A model generated the notes under the pieces. The model worked only from the letters and a program-made list of their open reading frames with translations, was not told the origin of the DNA and did no database searches. From positions 4,464,001-4,528,000 of the forward strand of contig NZ_CP140772.1 of assembly GCF_037893185.1 (NCBI RefSeq): 64,000 nucleotides of DNA. Reading direction: 5' to 3'. This document shows, piece by piece, positions 45,426 to 53,447 of this stretch. The translations under genes were made by a program, and so were the position numbers. Positions within the stretch are counted from its first letter, which is position 1. Every line of letters starts with the position of its first letter. Origin of the DNA: Chitinophaga sp. 180180018-3 (GTDB taxonomy: Bacteria > Bacteroidota > Bacteroidia > Chitinophagales > Chitinophagaceae).

Positions 45426-48400
45426 ATGGCATATATTAGAATTAAGAATAAACCATTACAGCCACACCCCTCTGTTGATCCTAAGCCCGTGGCTAAACAC
45501 TTTGATATTGTTCTTGGGCTCGATTTTCACATGCTGAAAGTACCCTGGCCATTCACGCCCTGCCCCATCACTCCCTTTGCTGCGCTGATCTTTGATCCCA
45601 TGGATTATATCCATATCACCCTGCCTGCTATTCCGGTGTACGATCCGGAAAAAGGGTTTCAGATTGCCCGGAATGTGCCCATGGGCGGAACCGTATACTT
45701 CAACGGCATGCACAAAGGCGTTGCTCAGGGCGCCCTCTGGGGGATGCCCTCCGTGCCTCCTTTCATGGGGAAATTCAAAGGGCTGGGTAAGATCGTCAGC
45801 AAACTCAACCTGCTGCATTCCGTGATACCACATCCTTTGTTCCTGTTGCCAAAATTCTTTCACCCGCATGAAGGCCAGCTGTCGCATGGCAGCAAAACGG
45901 TGATCAGTCAGGGTATGTACCAGAGCACCTGGTTATGCCGCGCTTATTCCTGCCAGGATATAGGAAAGATACTGATGAATAATCCTACCGGCGGCTTCTA
46001 TCTTAATTTCCTGACAGCCGTGATGGTAGTACTCCCCATCGGCAAACCGGTGCTGATCGGAGGTGTCAAAGAAGAGCAGCAGTTAAAACTCTCTGATCTG
46101 CTCAATGCCCTGTTTTTTATGGGGCTGATGCACGGATTGAAGTTTGCGCTGAAAATGCTGGGTAAGTTACTCACCAAAGTATTAGCAAAAATAGAAGCCC
46201 GTTCCCCTAAGTTCAGCAAGTTCAGGGCAGCTGTTCAGCCATCTATCTGTAAGTTTTTGGGAGAACCGGTAGACGCCGCCAGTGGCCATATGGCCAGTTA
46301 CCTGGAGGGATTCAGCCTCCCTGGTCCGATTCCTTTTACCTGGGAAGCTAATTATTACAGCGATAGCCATTACGACGGCCCGCTGGGAAAGAATATCTAT
46401 CATAGTTACGATATCTCGCTGCTGGTAAGCGATGAAGATGGCGTGGTAGTGATGAACGATACGGCCGGCAGACCGGTGGTGTTTCCACTGCTGGAGCCGG
46501 GAGCCAGCTTTTACAACCCGAAGGAAAAATATGAACTGCATCGCACCACAGCAGGCGAGTATTATGTAAGCGACAGAGGCGGCCTGCAATATCATTTTGA
46601 TCGCCCGCGGTACGCCGATCAGGGGCATGGTAAACTGCGCAGTATTACCGACCGCAATGGGTTTGCTATCCGTTTTTATTACAGCGATGGCGGACTGCTG
46701 GAAAAGATCAACGACAGCGCTCACCGCGATATTTATATCCGGTATAATGAAGACCGCCTGATTACCGCCGTACAGGCGCCGCATCCGGAATTGGGCGACC
46801 GGGGCATACTGGTGGAAATGGTGCGTTATACCTACCATGCCGGCGGTACGCTCAAAGAAATGTATAATGCCGAAGGGCATCACAATAGCTTTGAGTGGGA
46901 GAACCGGTATATCATTGCCCGTCGTTTTAACAACGGCACTACGTTTACCTTCCATTACGACCGGCAGGGCCGTTGTACAGCGGCTTTAGGGCCGGATGGT
47001 TTATTCAGTTACACTTTTGATTATTTAGAAGGCTTTACGGTAGCTACCAATAGCCTGGGGCATAAAAAGACATACTATCATACTGATGGCATCGTCACCA
47101 AAATAGTGAACGGCTACGGCGCCGCGCAGCTATTTAGCTATGATGAAGCAGATAACCTGGTAGCTGAAACCAATGAATTGGGGACGGCTACCACGTATGA
47201 ATACGACGAGAGAAGCAACCTGACCAGTCTGCAATTACCCGGGCAGGGAGCAACCGGTATCACTTATAACCAGCAGCAACAGCCGGTTGCCGTTACTCAG
47301 CCTAATGGTGGAGTGTGGCAGTATATCTATGATGAGACAGGCAACCTGGTACAGCGTACTAATCCTTTAGGAGCAGCCACAAAGTTTGAGTATACGGAAG
47401 GCCGGCTCAGCAGGATCATCAACCCGCTCGGAGCGGTGACCCGCCTGCAACACAACGCGCAGCACCTGCTCAGTGAGGTCATTTTGCCCAATGGCAGCAG
47501 CATCAAATATAACTACGACCTGCAAGGGCGGATGACAACCATTACAGACCCCGCCGGCGCTGTTTTACGGCGGCAGTATAATCTGCTGGGCAACCCCGTT
47601 CAGATAAAAGACAGTACCGGTAATACCGTGAAGCTGCAATACGACAGCATGGGCAATGCCATTGCCGTGAGCGACCGGCATCAGTCGGTCGCCCTGCGTT
47701 ATAACTTCTTCGGCGATGTGGTGGAGCGGAAACAGGGCAATACAGGTATTCAATTCGTTTATGATAAAGAAGGACAGCTGCGTCATATCATCAATGAACA
47801 CCGGGAAACTTACAGTTTCGAACTGGATGAGGAAGGTAATGTAATTACCGAAAAAGGATTTGACGGACTAACGCGGCAGTATACACGCAATGCAGGTGGG
47901 CAGGTGATGCGTACCACCCTGCCCGATGGCAGCCAGCAGGCATATGAATACACTGCCGCCGGACAGGTAGCTACCATATACTATGAGAAAGACGGCAGCT
48001 CCGAAACCTTTGGTTATAACGCCATGGGGCAGCTCATCAGCGCACAGAACAGTCATGCCTCTGTGCAATTGCAGCGGGATCTGCTGGGGTTGATTACACA
48101 GGAAAAAAGTAATGAACATATACTAAGCAGCGAATACAATCAGCTGGGGCAACGCACCGCGCTTAAAAGCAGTCTGGGTGCCGACCTTAGCATGCAGTAC
48201 AACAACGCCATGAGCTGGCTGGAGCAGATGAGCGCTAACGGCTGGAGCGCACAATTAAAGTACAACAACCTCGGTCAGGTAACGGAGCGCAGCATGACAG
48301 GCCGCGTGACCCAGCAGAATCAGTACGATATTTCCGGCCGGCAGGTAGAGCAATTCACTACTAAAGGCAACAAGCGGCTGCAGCGGCGCTACACCTGGGA

Positions 48401-49640
48401 TGGCGACCGGCTCTCGGGTATCCACGATAGTACTACCGGTACTAAGCAATTCAGGCATGATACTTATGGTAACCTGGCGGAAGTGATCTATGGCGACGGC
48501 AGCGTGGAATATCGTATGCCCGATGCCGTGGGGAACCTGTTTGAAACTCCGCAGCAAAAAGACCGGACTTATGATAAAGGCGGAAGACTGCTGAGAAGCA
48601 GGAAAGCCAGTTATAAATACGATCAGCTGGGTAACCTCATACGTAAGGAAGAAAGTGGTGGCCGGGTGTGGCAATATGAATGGAACCCTGCCGGGATGCT
48701 GGAAGGCGTGCTACGACCGGACGGCGAAAGGGTGAGTTTTAAATACGATGCCCTGGGGAGGCGGATAGAGAAACGGTATAAGCATACGATCACCCGCTGG
48801 GTGTGGGATGGGAATAAGCCGTTGCATGAATGGAAGGAGTTTGATGCAAAGGAAAGTAGTGCGGATGACCTAATCACATGGGTGTTCAATGAGAATAATT
48901 TCTCGCCAACTGCTAAAATAAAAGGTGATAAGAAATATAGTATTATTGCCGATCATTTAGGTACGCCTATACAGGGATATGATGAGACGGGAGATTTAAT
49001 CTGGCAGCGGGAAATAGACAGCTACGGGAATGCGAGGATGTTGCATGGAGATGCGGGATTTTGTGGGTATCTTTATCAGGGGCAGGTGGTGGATGTAGAA
49101 ACGGGGTTGGCGTATAACCGATTCCGTTATTACTCGTCGGAAGAAGGGATGTATGTTAGTCAGGATCCAATCGGGTTGAAGGGTGAAAATCCTACATTAT
49201 ATGGATACGTAAAAGACCCGAATAGTTGGATAGATGTGTTTGGGCTGGAGGCAGCATGTGGCAAGTCTAAGAGTTTCAAAAAGAAACAAGCAATAACTGA
49301 GCGATGGGTTGGCATTTTAACCGGGAAAAAACCAGGCGATGTTGAGGCCCTATTAGATAAAAAGGGATGGGCAAAATCATATCCACAAGCGGGGGATCCC
49401 AATAAAATACAACACACCGTGTTTACAAGAACGACAAAAGCTGGTGACACTTATATTTTAGATTACCATCCCGGTGGGAGTTCTACGCAACCTAATATTC
49501 ACGGAAATGATTATTGGAAAGTATATAAAGTTGTAGACGGAGAAAAAGTTGTTTATGGTCGGATTGGCCATGAAGGTTTCTCTAATTATGATTTGATAAC
49601 CGACTCTCCAGTTTATGTTAATGGAGGAATAGTCAATTAA
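45426..49640 (+). CDS. Rhs/YD-repeat polymorphic toxin with PAAR-like N-terminus
   Basis: A 1404-residue protein. Residues 1-215 carry two PAAR-like segments (GTVYFNGMHKGVAQGALWG and VISQGMYQSTWLCRAYSC) and a hydrophobic helix pair (191-203, 226-240). A DUF6531-type module begins near 276 (LGEPVDAASGHMASYLEGF). YD repeats run to about 1200. The Rhs core ends with RFRYYSSEEGMYVSQDPIGL and WIDVFGL; the remaining 130 residues (nt 49248-49637) are the variable toxin tip. The tip is unassigned, with His in LDYHPGG, NIHGNDYWKVY and RIGHEGF. PAAR-like heads suggest delivery by a type VI or contractile injection system. GC falls sharply from about 48.85 kb on. Confidence 0.9.
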   Translation: MAYIRIKNKPLQPHPSVDPKPVAKHFDIVLGLDFHMLKVPWPFTPCPITPFAALIFDPMDYIHITLPAIPVYDPEKGFQIARNVPMGGTVYFNGMHKGVAQGALWGMPSVPPFMGKFKGLGKIVSKLNLLHSVIPHPLFLLPKFFHPHEGQLSHGSKTVISQGMYQSTWLCRAYSCQDIGKILMNNPTGGFYLNFLTAVMVVLPIGKPVLIGGVKEEQQLKLSDLLNALFFMGLMHGLKFALKMLGKLLTKVLAKIEARSPKFSKFRAAVQPSICKFLGEPVDAASGHMASYLEGFSLPGPIPFTWEANYYSDSHYDGPLGKNIYHSYDISLLVSDEDGVVVMNDTAGRPVVFPLLEPGASFYNPKEKYELHRTTAGEYYVSDRGGLQYHFDRPRYADQGHGKLRSITDRNGFAIRFYYSDGGLLEKINDSAHRDIYIRYNEDRLITAVQAPHPELGDRGILVEMVRYTYHAGGTLKEMYNAEGHHNSFEWENRYIIARRFNNGTTFTFHYDRQGRCTAALGPDGLFSYTFDYLEGFTVATNSLGHKKTYYHTDGIVTKIVNGYGAAQLFSYDEADNLVAETNELGTATTYEYDERSNLTSLQLPGQGATGITYNQQQQPVAVTQPNGGVWQYIYDETGNLVQRTNPLGAATKFEYTEGRLSRIINPLGAVTRLQHNAQHLLSEVILPNGSSIKYNYDLQGRMTTITDPAGAVLRRQYNLLGNPVQIKDSTGNTVKLQYDSMGNAIAVSDRHQSVALRYNFFGDVVERKQGNTGIQFVYDKEGQLRHIINEHRETYSFELDEEGNVITEKGFDGLTRQYTRNAGGQVMRTTLPDGSQQAYEYTAAGQVATIYYEKDGSSETFGYNAMGQLISAQNSHASVQLQRDLLGLITQEKSNEHILSSEYNQLGQRTALKSSLGADLSMQYNNAMSWLEQMSANGWSAQLKYNNLGQVTERSMTGRVTQQNQYDISGRQVEQFTTKGNKRLQRRYTWDGDRLSGIHDSTTGTKQFRHDTYGNLAEVIYGDGSVEYRMPDAVGNLFETPQQKDRTYDKGGRLLRSRKASYKYDQLGNLIRKEESGGRVWQYEWNPAGMLEGVLRPDGERVSFKYDALGRRIEKRYKHTITRWVWDGNKPLHEWKEFDAKESSADDLITWVFNENNFSPTAKIKGDKKYSIIADHLGTPIQGYDETGDLIWQREIDSYGNARMLHGDAGFCGYLYQGQVVDVETGLAYNRFRYYSSEEGMYVSQDPIGLKGENPTLYGYVKDPNSWIDVFGLEAACGKSKSFKKKQAITERWVGILTGKKPGDVEALLDKKGWAKSYPQAGDPNKIQHTVFTRTTKAGDTYILDYHPGGSSTQPNIHGNDYWKVYKVVDGEKVVYGRIGHEGFSNYDLITDSPVYVNGGIVN

Positions 49641-49650
49641 AAAAAAGCGA

Positions 49651-50109
49651 ATGAATATAAATGCAGAAATAATCTCAGGAAAATCAATTGGCGATATTGA
49701 AATAGGAAGATCTATTGATCTTTATTTACCGTCCATTTATCAGGAAAACAGAAAGGTTGAATTAAACGTATATGATAATCCAGGTACAAAACTACATAGT
49801 TATAAAATCGACGGCGGTTTGATTACGATTAATGCAGATCAAGATGGAATTATATTAAATCTATCGTGTAGAAGTCCGTACAAAGGAAAATATAAAGGGG
49901 TATTATATCCATCAATGTCAATTGCTCAAATTATTGCAGCAACTCAAAAACAATTACTAATACATGGTTATTTGGTTGTTGATAATGATTTTGGCTTTTG
50001 CTTTAATTTACCTTATCCTTATGACGACGATTATGATTTTATTTCTCAGCTGCCAAATAATTTAGTTTTGGAAGAGGTATGTGTAAAAAACAAAGAATGG
50101 TGGAGATAA
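49651..50109 (+). CDS. Probable cognate immunity protein of the Rhs toxin
   Basis: A 152-residue protein starting 10 nt after the Rhs stop codon. It is acidic overall, AT-rich in base use, and has no signal peptide or membrane helix. Visible features are SGKSIGDIEIGRSIDLYLP, a YNVYDNPG-type turn and the C-terminal FNLPYPYDDDYDFISQLP. No named immunity family is recognised. Calling it immunity rests on position: in Rhs loci the gene directly after the toxin tip encodes its inhibitor. Confidence 0.65.
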   Translation: MNINAEIISGKSIGDIEIGRSIDLYLPSIYQENRKVELNVYDNPGTKLHSYKIDGGLITINADQDGIILNLSCRSPYKGKYKGVLYPSMSIAQIIAATQKQLLIHGYLVVDNDFGFCFNLPYPYDDDYDFISQLPNNLVLEEVCVKNKEWWR

Positions 50110-50186
50110 GTATCATTATAAACCTGAGTCCCATCTGGAGAGTGGAAGAAAATAAAAACAGAGAATCTATATGATGAGGTTTTAAA

Positions 50187-50422
50187 CCAAGACAACTAAG
50201 ATCTTTTTTAAGAGATATGCTGTTAAAATGACTGCAATCGGTGATAAAACAAAAATTAGTTCAAGTACTACTGTTAGAGGAAATGGAATATTAGCTAAAT
50301 CACTGATGGTATTTATGAGCGGTTCTCTTAAAAAGCAAGAGGAAACGAATTTGATTAAGCTGAAAAATACAATCGAAGCAAACACAAAGAAATATTTTTC
50401 TGAACCGACAACAACAAAGTAA
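50187..50422 (+). pseudogene. SRPBCC-like protein fragment
   Basis: An open frame without its own start until the ATG at 50228 reads KIFFKRYAVKMTAIGDKTKI followed by SSSTTVRGNG, AKSLMVFMSGSLKKQEE and LKNTIEANTKKYF. The last part resembles the closing strand and C-terminal helix of START/SRPBCC (polyketide cyclase-like) proteins. A stop precedes it in frame, so the N-terminal two-thirds are missing. Possibly a remnant brought in with the immunity array. Identification is tentative. Confidence 0.35.
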
Positions 50423-50480
50423 GCGGACGATTATTCAACGTCAGAATTTATTTATTTGTCTCGAAAAACAAAAGATTGAT

Positions 50481-51137
50481 ATGGAACGCTCTTCACAAGC
50501 AGAAAACATCCTGACTCAAATCAATGCTGAAACTAAGCTGGGAGACCTACGAAAAATTGCGGGTGAGATTAAAAAAGACCACGAATTGGCTTTGGAACTT
50601 TGGTCAACAGGTCAATTTTTACCCAGACAGTTGGCAATTTTGATTATGGACAAAAAGCAACTTTCGCAAAAGGTCATTGACAATTTAGATAGCGACATTA
50701 GGCGACATAATGAAGATGAAAAACTTCAATTAATTGACTGGTTAATGGCAAACCAACTTTCCAAAGACAAAAAGACAATTTCATTAATGGAAACTTGGGA
50801 AAACAGCCAGTCTTCACTACAAAGAAGAGTTTTTTGGTATTATCAAGCTCGTTTACGTTGGGTTGGGCAAACACCGCCGCCAAACAGTGAAGAATTACTT
50901 TCTAAAATTGAAACACGTATTGAAAAGGAAGTGCCGGAAGTACAATGGGCAATGAATTTTACTGCGGCTCAAATTGGAATTTTTGAAGAAAAATATCGTT
51001 CAAGATGCGTTGCACTTGGAGAACGTACAGGGCTGTATAAAGATGAAATGGTTGCTAAAAATTGCACACCTAATTATTTGCCCAAATTAATAGCCATTCA
51101 AGTAGATAAGCTGAAAAATAAAAAGACTAACGCATAA
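50481..51137 (+). CDS. DNA alkylation repair protein, AlkD-like HEAT family
   Basis: A 218-residue all-helical protein of the AlkD family, DNA glycosylases that remove alkylated bases. The opening KLGDLRKIAGEIKKDHELAL and LWSTGQFLPRQLAILIMD are characteristic, followed by helical pairs to the C-terminus with TGLYKDEMVAKNCTPNYLP. The catalytic Asp of AlkD cannot be pointed to with certainty. Base composition is AT-rich like the surrounding array, and unlike the flanking chromosome, so it looks like cargo transferred with the region. Confidence 0.78.
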   Translation: MERSSQAENILTQINAETKLGDLRKIAGEIKKDHELALELWSTGQFLPRQLAILIMDKKQLSQKVIDNLDSDIRRHNEDEKLQLIDWLMANQLSKDKKTISLMETWENSQSSLQRRVFWYYQARLRWVGQTPPPNSEELLSKIETRIEKEVPEVQWAMNFTAAQIGIFEEKYRSRCVALGERTGLYKDEMVAKNCTPNYLPKLIAIQVDKLKNKKTNA

Positions 51138-51179
51138 AAAATAACAGATCAAGCCCGAAGTCGGAGCTTGATTTGAAGA

Positions 51180-51428
51180 ATGGAAGCCAAAGGGGTACAA
51201 AATAAGGTGGAAGGTAATACCGCTTCAATGGAGGAATTATCCTTTTCTAGCAATGAATTTGCTTTGTTTTGGACACAGGGTTCTGTTTATACCATGGGCT
51301 TTAGACGAGGGCTATTAGAATGGAAAAAGTTCATTAAAAATGGCGGCCGTATTGCGGTAATAGAATGTTCATGGCTGACAGACAAACGCCCATATAATAT
51401 TGACTTTATCAAAGAAAAATTTTATTAG
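51180..51428 (+). pseudogene. Methyltransferase fragment
   Basis: An 82-codon frame whose residues NEFALFWTQGSVYTMGFRRG, LLEWKKFIKNGGRIAVIECS and WLTDKRP match the central part of class I SAM methyltransferases of the type found beside chemotaxis-unrelated small-molecule methylases. The SAM-binding N-terminal half and the C-terminal part are missing, so it cannot be functional as such. The first residues (MEAKGVQNKVEGNTASM) overlap the fold only partly. Confidence 0.5.
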
Positions 51429-51456
51429 AAATAGCTTTTAAATAGCACAACACGTT

Positions 51457-51585
51457 ATGTTTAAAAAAATGGAATTGGATTTCTCAAATATCAATGAGCT
51501 AGCGCAAATGCACCAACTTCTAAAGGAAAAATTTGGGTTCCCTGATTTTTATGGTAAAAACGTAAATGCCTTAATTGATTGTTGA
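51457..51585 (+). pseudogene. Truncated barstar-family immunity gene
   Basis: A 42-codon frame reads MFKKMELDFSNINELAQMHQ then LLKEKFGFPDFYGKNVNALIDC and stop. The FPDFYGKN-x-ALIDC stretch is the hallmark of barstar-type ribonuclease inhibitors, whose normal length is about 90 residues. Here the second half is missing. A short inverted repeat follows 10 nt later. It is a remnant of an immunity gene of the Rhs array. Confidence 0.6.
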
Positions 51586-51595
51586 GATAAAAGAA

Positions 51596-51646
51596 AAATC
51601 GTAACCTGCTATGCCTGATGATCATGAAGGTTCCTGATTACGATTT
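51596..51646. repeat. Small inverted repeat after the barstar fragment
   Basis: AAATCGTAA (51596-51604) and TTACGATTT (51638-51646) are perfect 9-nt inverted copies, with AACCT/AGGTT pairing inside. It may be a hairpin at the end of the fragment or a recombination scar. Confidence 0.5.
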
Positions 51647-51715
51647 GACACGTCAGATATGCAATTCCTTAAAACATATAGCCAGCAAGGATCAAAAATC
51701 ATTGTCAATAAGCTT

Positions 51716-52054
51716 ATGAAAAATACAAAATTAATAGCGTTAAAAGAGAACATAGAAAGAGGAGCAATATTGAGATGCAAAGGAAAATATCCTTACGAGG
51801 ACTATGTTGATTTTATGGTAATTGAATCCTCTGATGAAGGTAAGCTTGTTTATTCGTTGCTGGTAGTTTCAGGGTACAAGGCCGGACTAACATTCGTTAT
51901 GCTGCCTCAGGAGTCTATTCCCGAAAGGAATGAGGGCTACGCTATAAACACCGCATGGCTATGCGCCAACTGGAACAAGTGGGGCTATTTCGAATGCCTG
52001 GTTGAAGATGTTCATGTTGTTTACAAAGATCCTCCAGTTGATTTTTACGATTGA
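51716..52054 (+). CDS. Imm45-like immunity protein
   Basis: A 112-residue protein with the layout of immunity family Imm45: ERGAILRCKGKYPYEDYVDF, MVIESSDEGKLVYSLLVVSG, YKAGLTFVMLPQES, then INTAWLCANWNKWGYFEC and the closing DVHVVYKDPP. The ATG at 51716 gives the family start; an upstream ATG at 51659 would add 19 residues of no resemblance. No matching toxin tip lies beside it, so it is an orphan immunity gene protecting against a toxin form not encoded here. Confidence 0.68.
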   Translation: MKNTKLIALKENIERGAILRCKGKYPYEDYVDFMVIESSDEGKLVYSLLVVSGYKAGLTFVMLPQESIPERNEGYAINTAWLCANWNKWGYFECLVEDVHVVYKDPPVDFYD

Positions 52055-52117
52055 ACAGTCTGGTATCCCAATCTATATAACCAAACCGCCAATTAGGGAT
52101 AACCTAAAAAGAAAAAC

Positions 52118-52471
52118 ATGCAAGAACAAATTGATAAGATAAATGAATTTTTACGGAGTCACCAATGGTGCGACTTTGAAATCATAGACTTAAAAGGCAA
52201 TCTGCGTATAGGAGGAAAAACAGGCTTTAGCAATGACTACGATATTGTCATAACATTCTCTAATGTATTCTTTATGCAGATGCTCTATGAGTGGAAAACT
52301 AATACAAAAACAACTGCGTTTGAAATACCCGATATACAGGAAGAAAGAACAATAAATATCAATTTTGGTATAGAGCAGGGATTTCAATTGTTCAAAATTT
52401 ATGCTGAAGATGTAGATGGCTCCTTGTACGTAAGTTCCAAAGGAATCTCGGTAGAGTTCCCTACCAAATGA
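52118..52471 (+). CDS. Small protein of unknown function, possible immunity protein
   Basis: A 117-residue protein without signal peptide, with a helical start (QEQIDKINEFLRSHQWCDFE) and a beta-rich rest (NLRIGGKTGFSNDYDIVITF and FKIYAEDVDGSLYVSSKG). No family is recognised. It is AT-rich, lies between an Imm45-like gene and another small gene in the same direction, and has the size of typical immunity proteins; the role is inferred only from place. Confidence 0.55.
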   Translation: MQEQIDKINEFLRSHQWCDFEIIDLKGNLRIGGKTGFSNDYDIVITFSNVFFMQMLYEWKTNTKTTAFEIPDIQEERTININFGIEQGFQLFKIYAEDVDGSLYVSSKGISVEFPTK

Positions 52472-52522
52472 AGGATAGCGCACACTTTCCACTAGGTAAC
52501 TCACCATTTTAACATTCAGACA

Positions 52523-52840
52523 ATGACAATTGAATCTTTAGTAAAAAAGGTAGACCTGTTGCCAACTATTATGTCTATTGAACAAGAATATGAAATTATA
52601 GCTGATGTAATGTCTATTTCTGCGAATGAAATATTGCAGAATAAAAGTGCTTTTATTTCTATATTAGATTCACTACAAACTTCGCATATGGATAATATCT
52701 ATGGGGTTACAGTAGAAAATTATCCAGAGTTTATTAATTTTTCAAAATGGCTTTTATCTCTAAAAGAAAATTCGGATGACCCTAAACTACTTGCATGGTT
52801 AAATAATGTTCTAGACACTATGGAGGCCAAATTGTGGTAG
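52523..52840 (+). CDS. Small helical protein of unknown function, possible immunity protein
   Basis: A 105-residue, mainly helical acidic protein (LVKKVDLLPTIMSIEQEYEI and SKWLLSLKENSDDPKLLAWL). No family is recognised. Directly after it comes a detached Rhs tip fragment that begins a few codons before its stop. Position and size suggest immunity; there is no sequence proof. Confidence 0.5.
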   Translation: MTIESLVKKVDLLPTIMSIEQEYEIIADVMSISANEILQNKSAFISILDSLQTSHMDNIYGVTVENYPEFINFSKWLLSLKENSDDPKLLAWLNNVLDTMEAKLW

Positions 52841-52848
52841 AAATCATT

Positions 52849-53117
52849 GTACTACGGCTGCAGCACCTCCAACAGGGCGGGTTGGGCAGTTACCCCTTCC
52901 GCTACCAGGACCAGTACGAAGATGCGGAGAGGGGCTTGTACTACAACCGGCTCCTATACTACGACCTTAATACTGCCACGGGCATCTATACTTCAAACTG
53001 CCCCATGAATTGTGAGACCTCAGGCCTCAATTAGCCTGTTGGATACTATGATAACAAAACAAGGTTATTTACGGCAACAACCCCAAAAGGGAAGATTCCT
53101 ATGACGACGAGGAATTA
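52849..53117 (+). pseudogene. Detached Rhs core end (orphan tip remnant)
   Basis: The frame around 52849-53034 reads LQHLQQGGLGSYPFRYQDQY, EDAERGLYYNRLLYYDLNTA and TGIYTSNC, which is the end of an Rhs core (normally FRYQGQYEDEETGLYYNRFR...). After a stop at 53034, a shifted frame gives VIYGNNPKREDSY, the remains of the following YGYVxNNP motif. The toxin tip itself is gone. This is debris of an older or alternative Rhs C-terminus. Confidence 0.7.
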
Positions 53118-53345
53118 TACCTGCATTGGTAGCCAACCCAAAACCTCAAAATGTTTCTCAAGCTCCAGGCAAACTTCGAGATCGGCTTCCGAAACATCAT
53201 ACAGGTTGCCATCTTTTGTTCCCGAAACAGAAATTTCAATATGGTATTCACTTACCCACATGAATACCTTGTGGCCAAAGATTTCAGTATGCCCTGGCTA
53301 CTCGAGATCACTGTTACCTGTTATGTCCATTTTGAATTGCTGCAT
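53115..53345 (-). pseudogene. Small gene interrupted by one amber codon
   Basis: Read on the minus strand from the ATG at 53345: MQQFKMDITGNSDLE, then a TAG at 53300-53298, then in the same frame PGHTEIFGHKVFMWVSEYHI, EISVSGTKDGNLYDVSEADL and EVCLELEKHFEVLGWLPMQV before a TAA ending at 53115. The frame continues open upstream to about 53420 without a start. Residue use on both sides is protein-like, so this is probably a gene recently broken by a nonsense change. No family recognised; plausible immunity gene on the opposite strand. Confidence 0.45.
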
Positions 53346-53447
53346 TTCCGCTGAAGTGTACGGCTTCCCGATCACTGTATTGTTGAAGATAATAATTGTT
53401 GAGAGAGGGCTGACTAAAAAGTAAAATGAAGCCTCTTACAAAATACC

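Noticed and set aside
53101..53424. Plus-strand 107-codon ORF
   Set aside because: Its residues are Ser- and Cys-rich without pattern, while the opposite strand gives protein-like sequence in one frame apart from a single amber codon.
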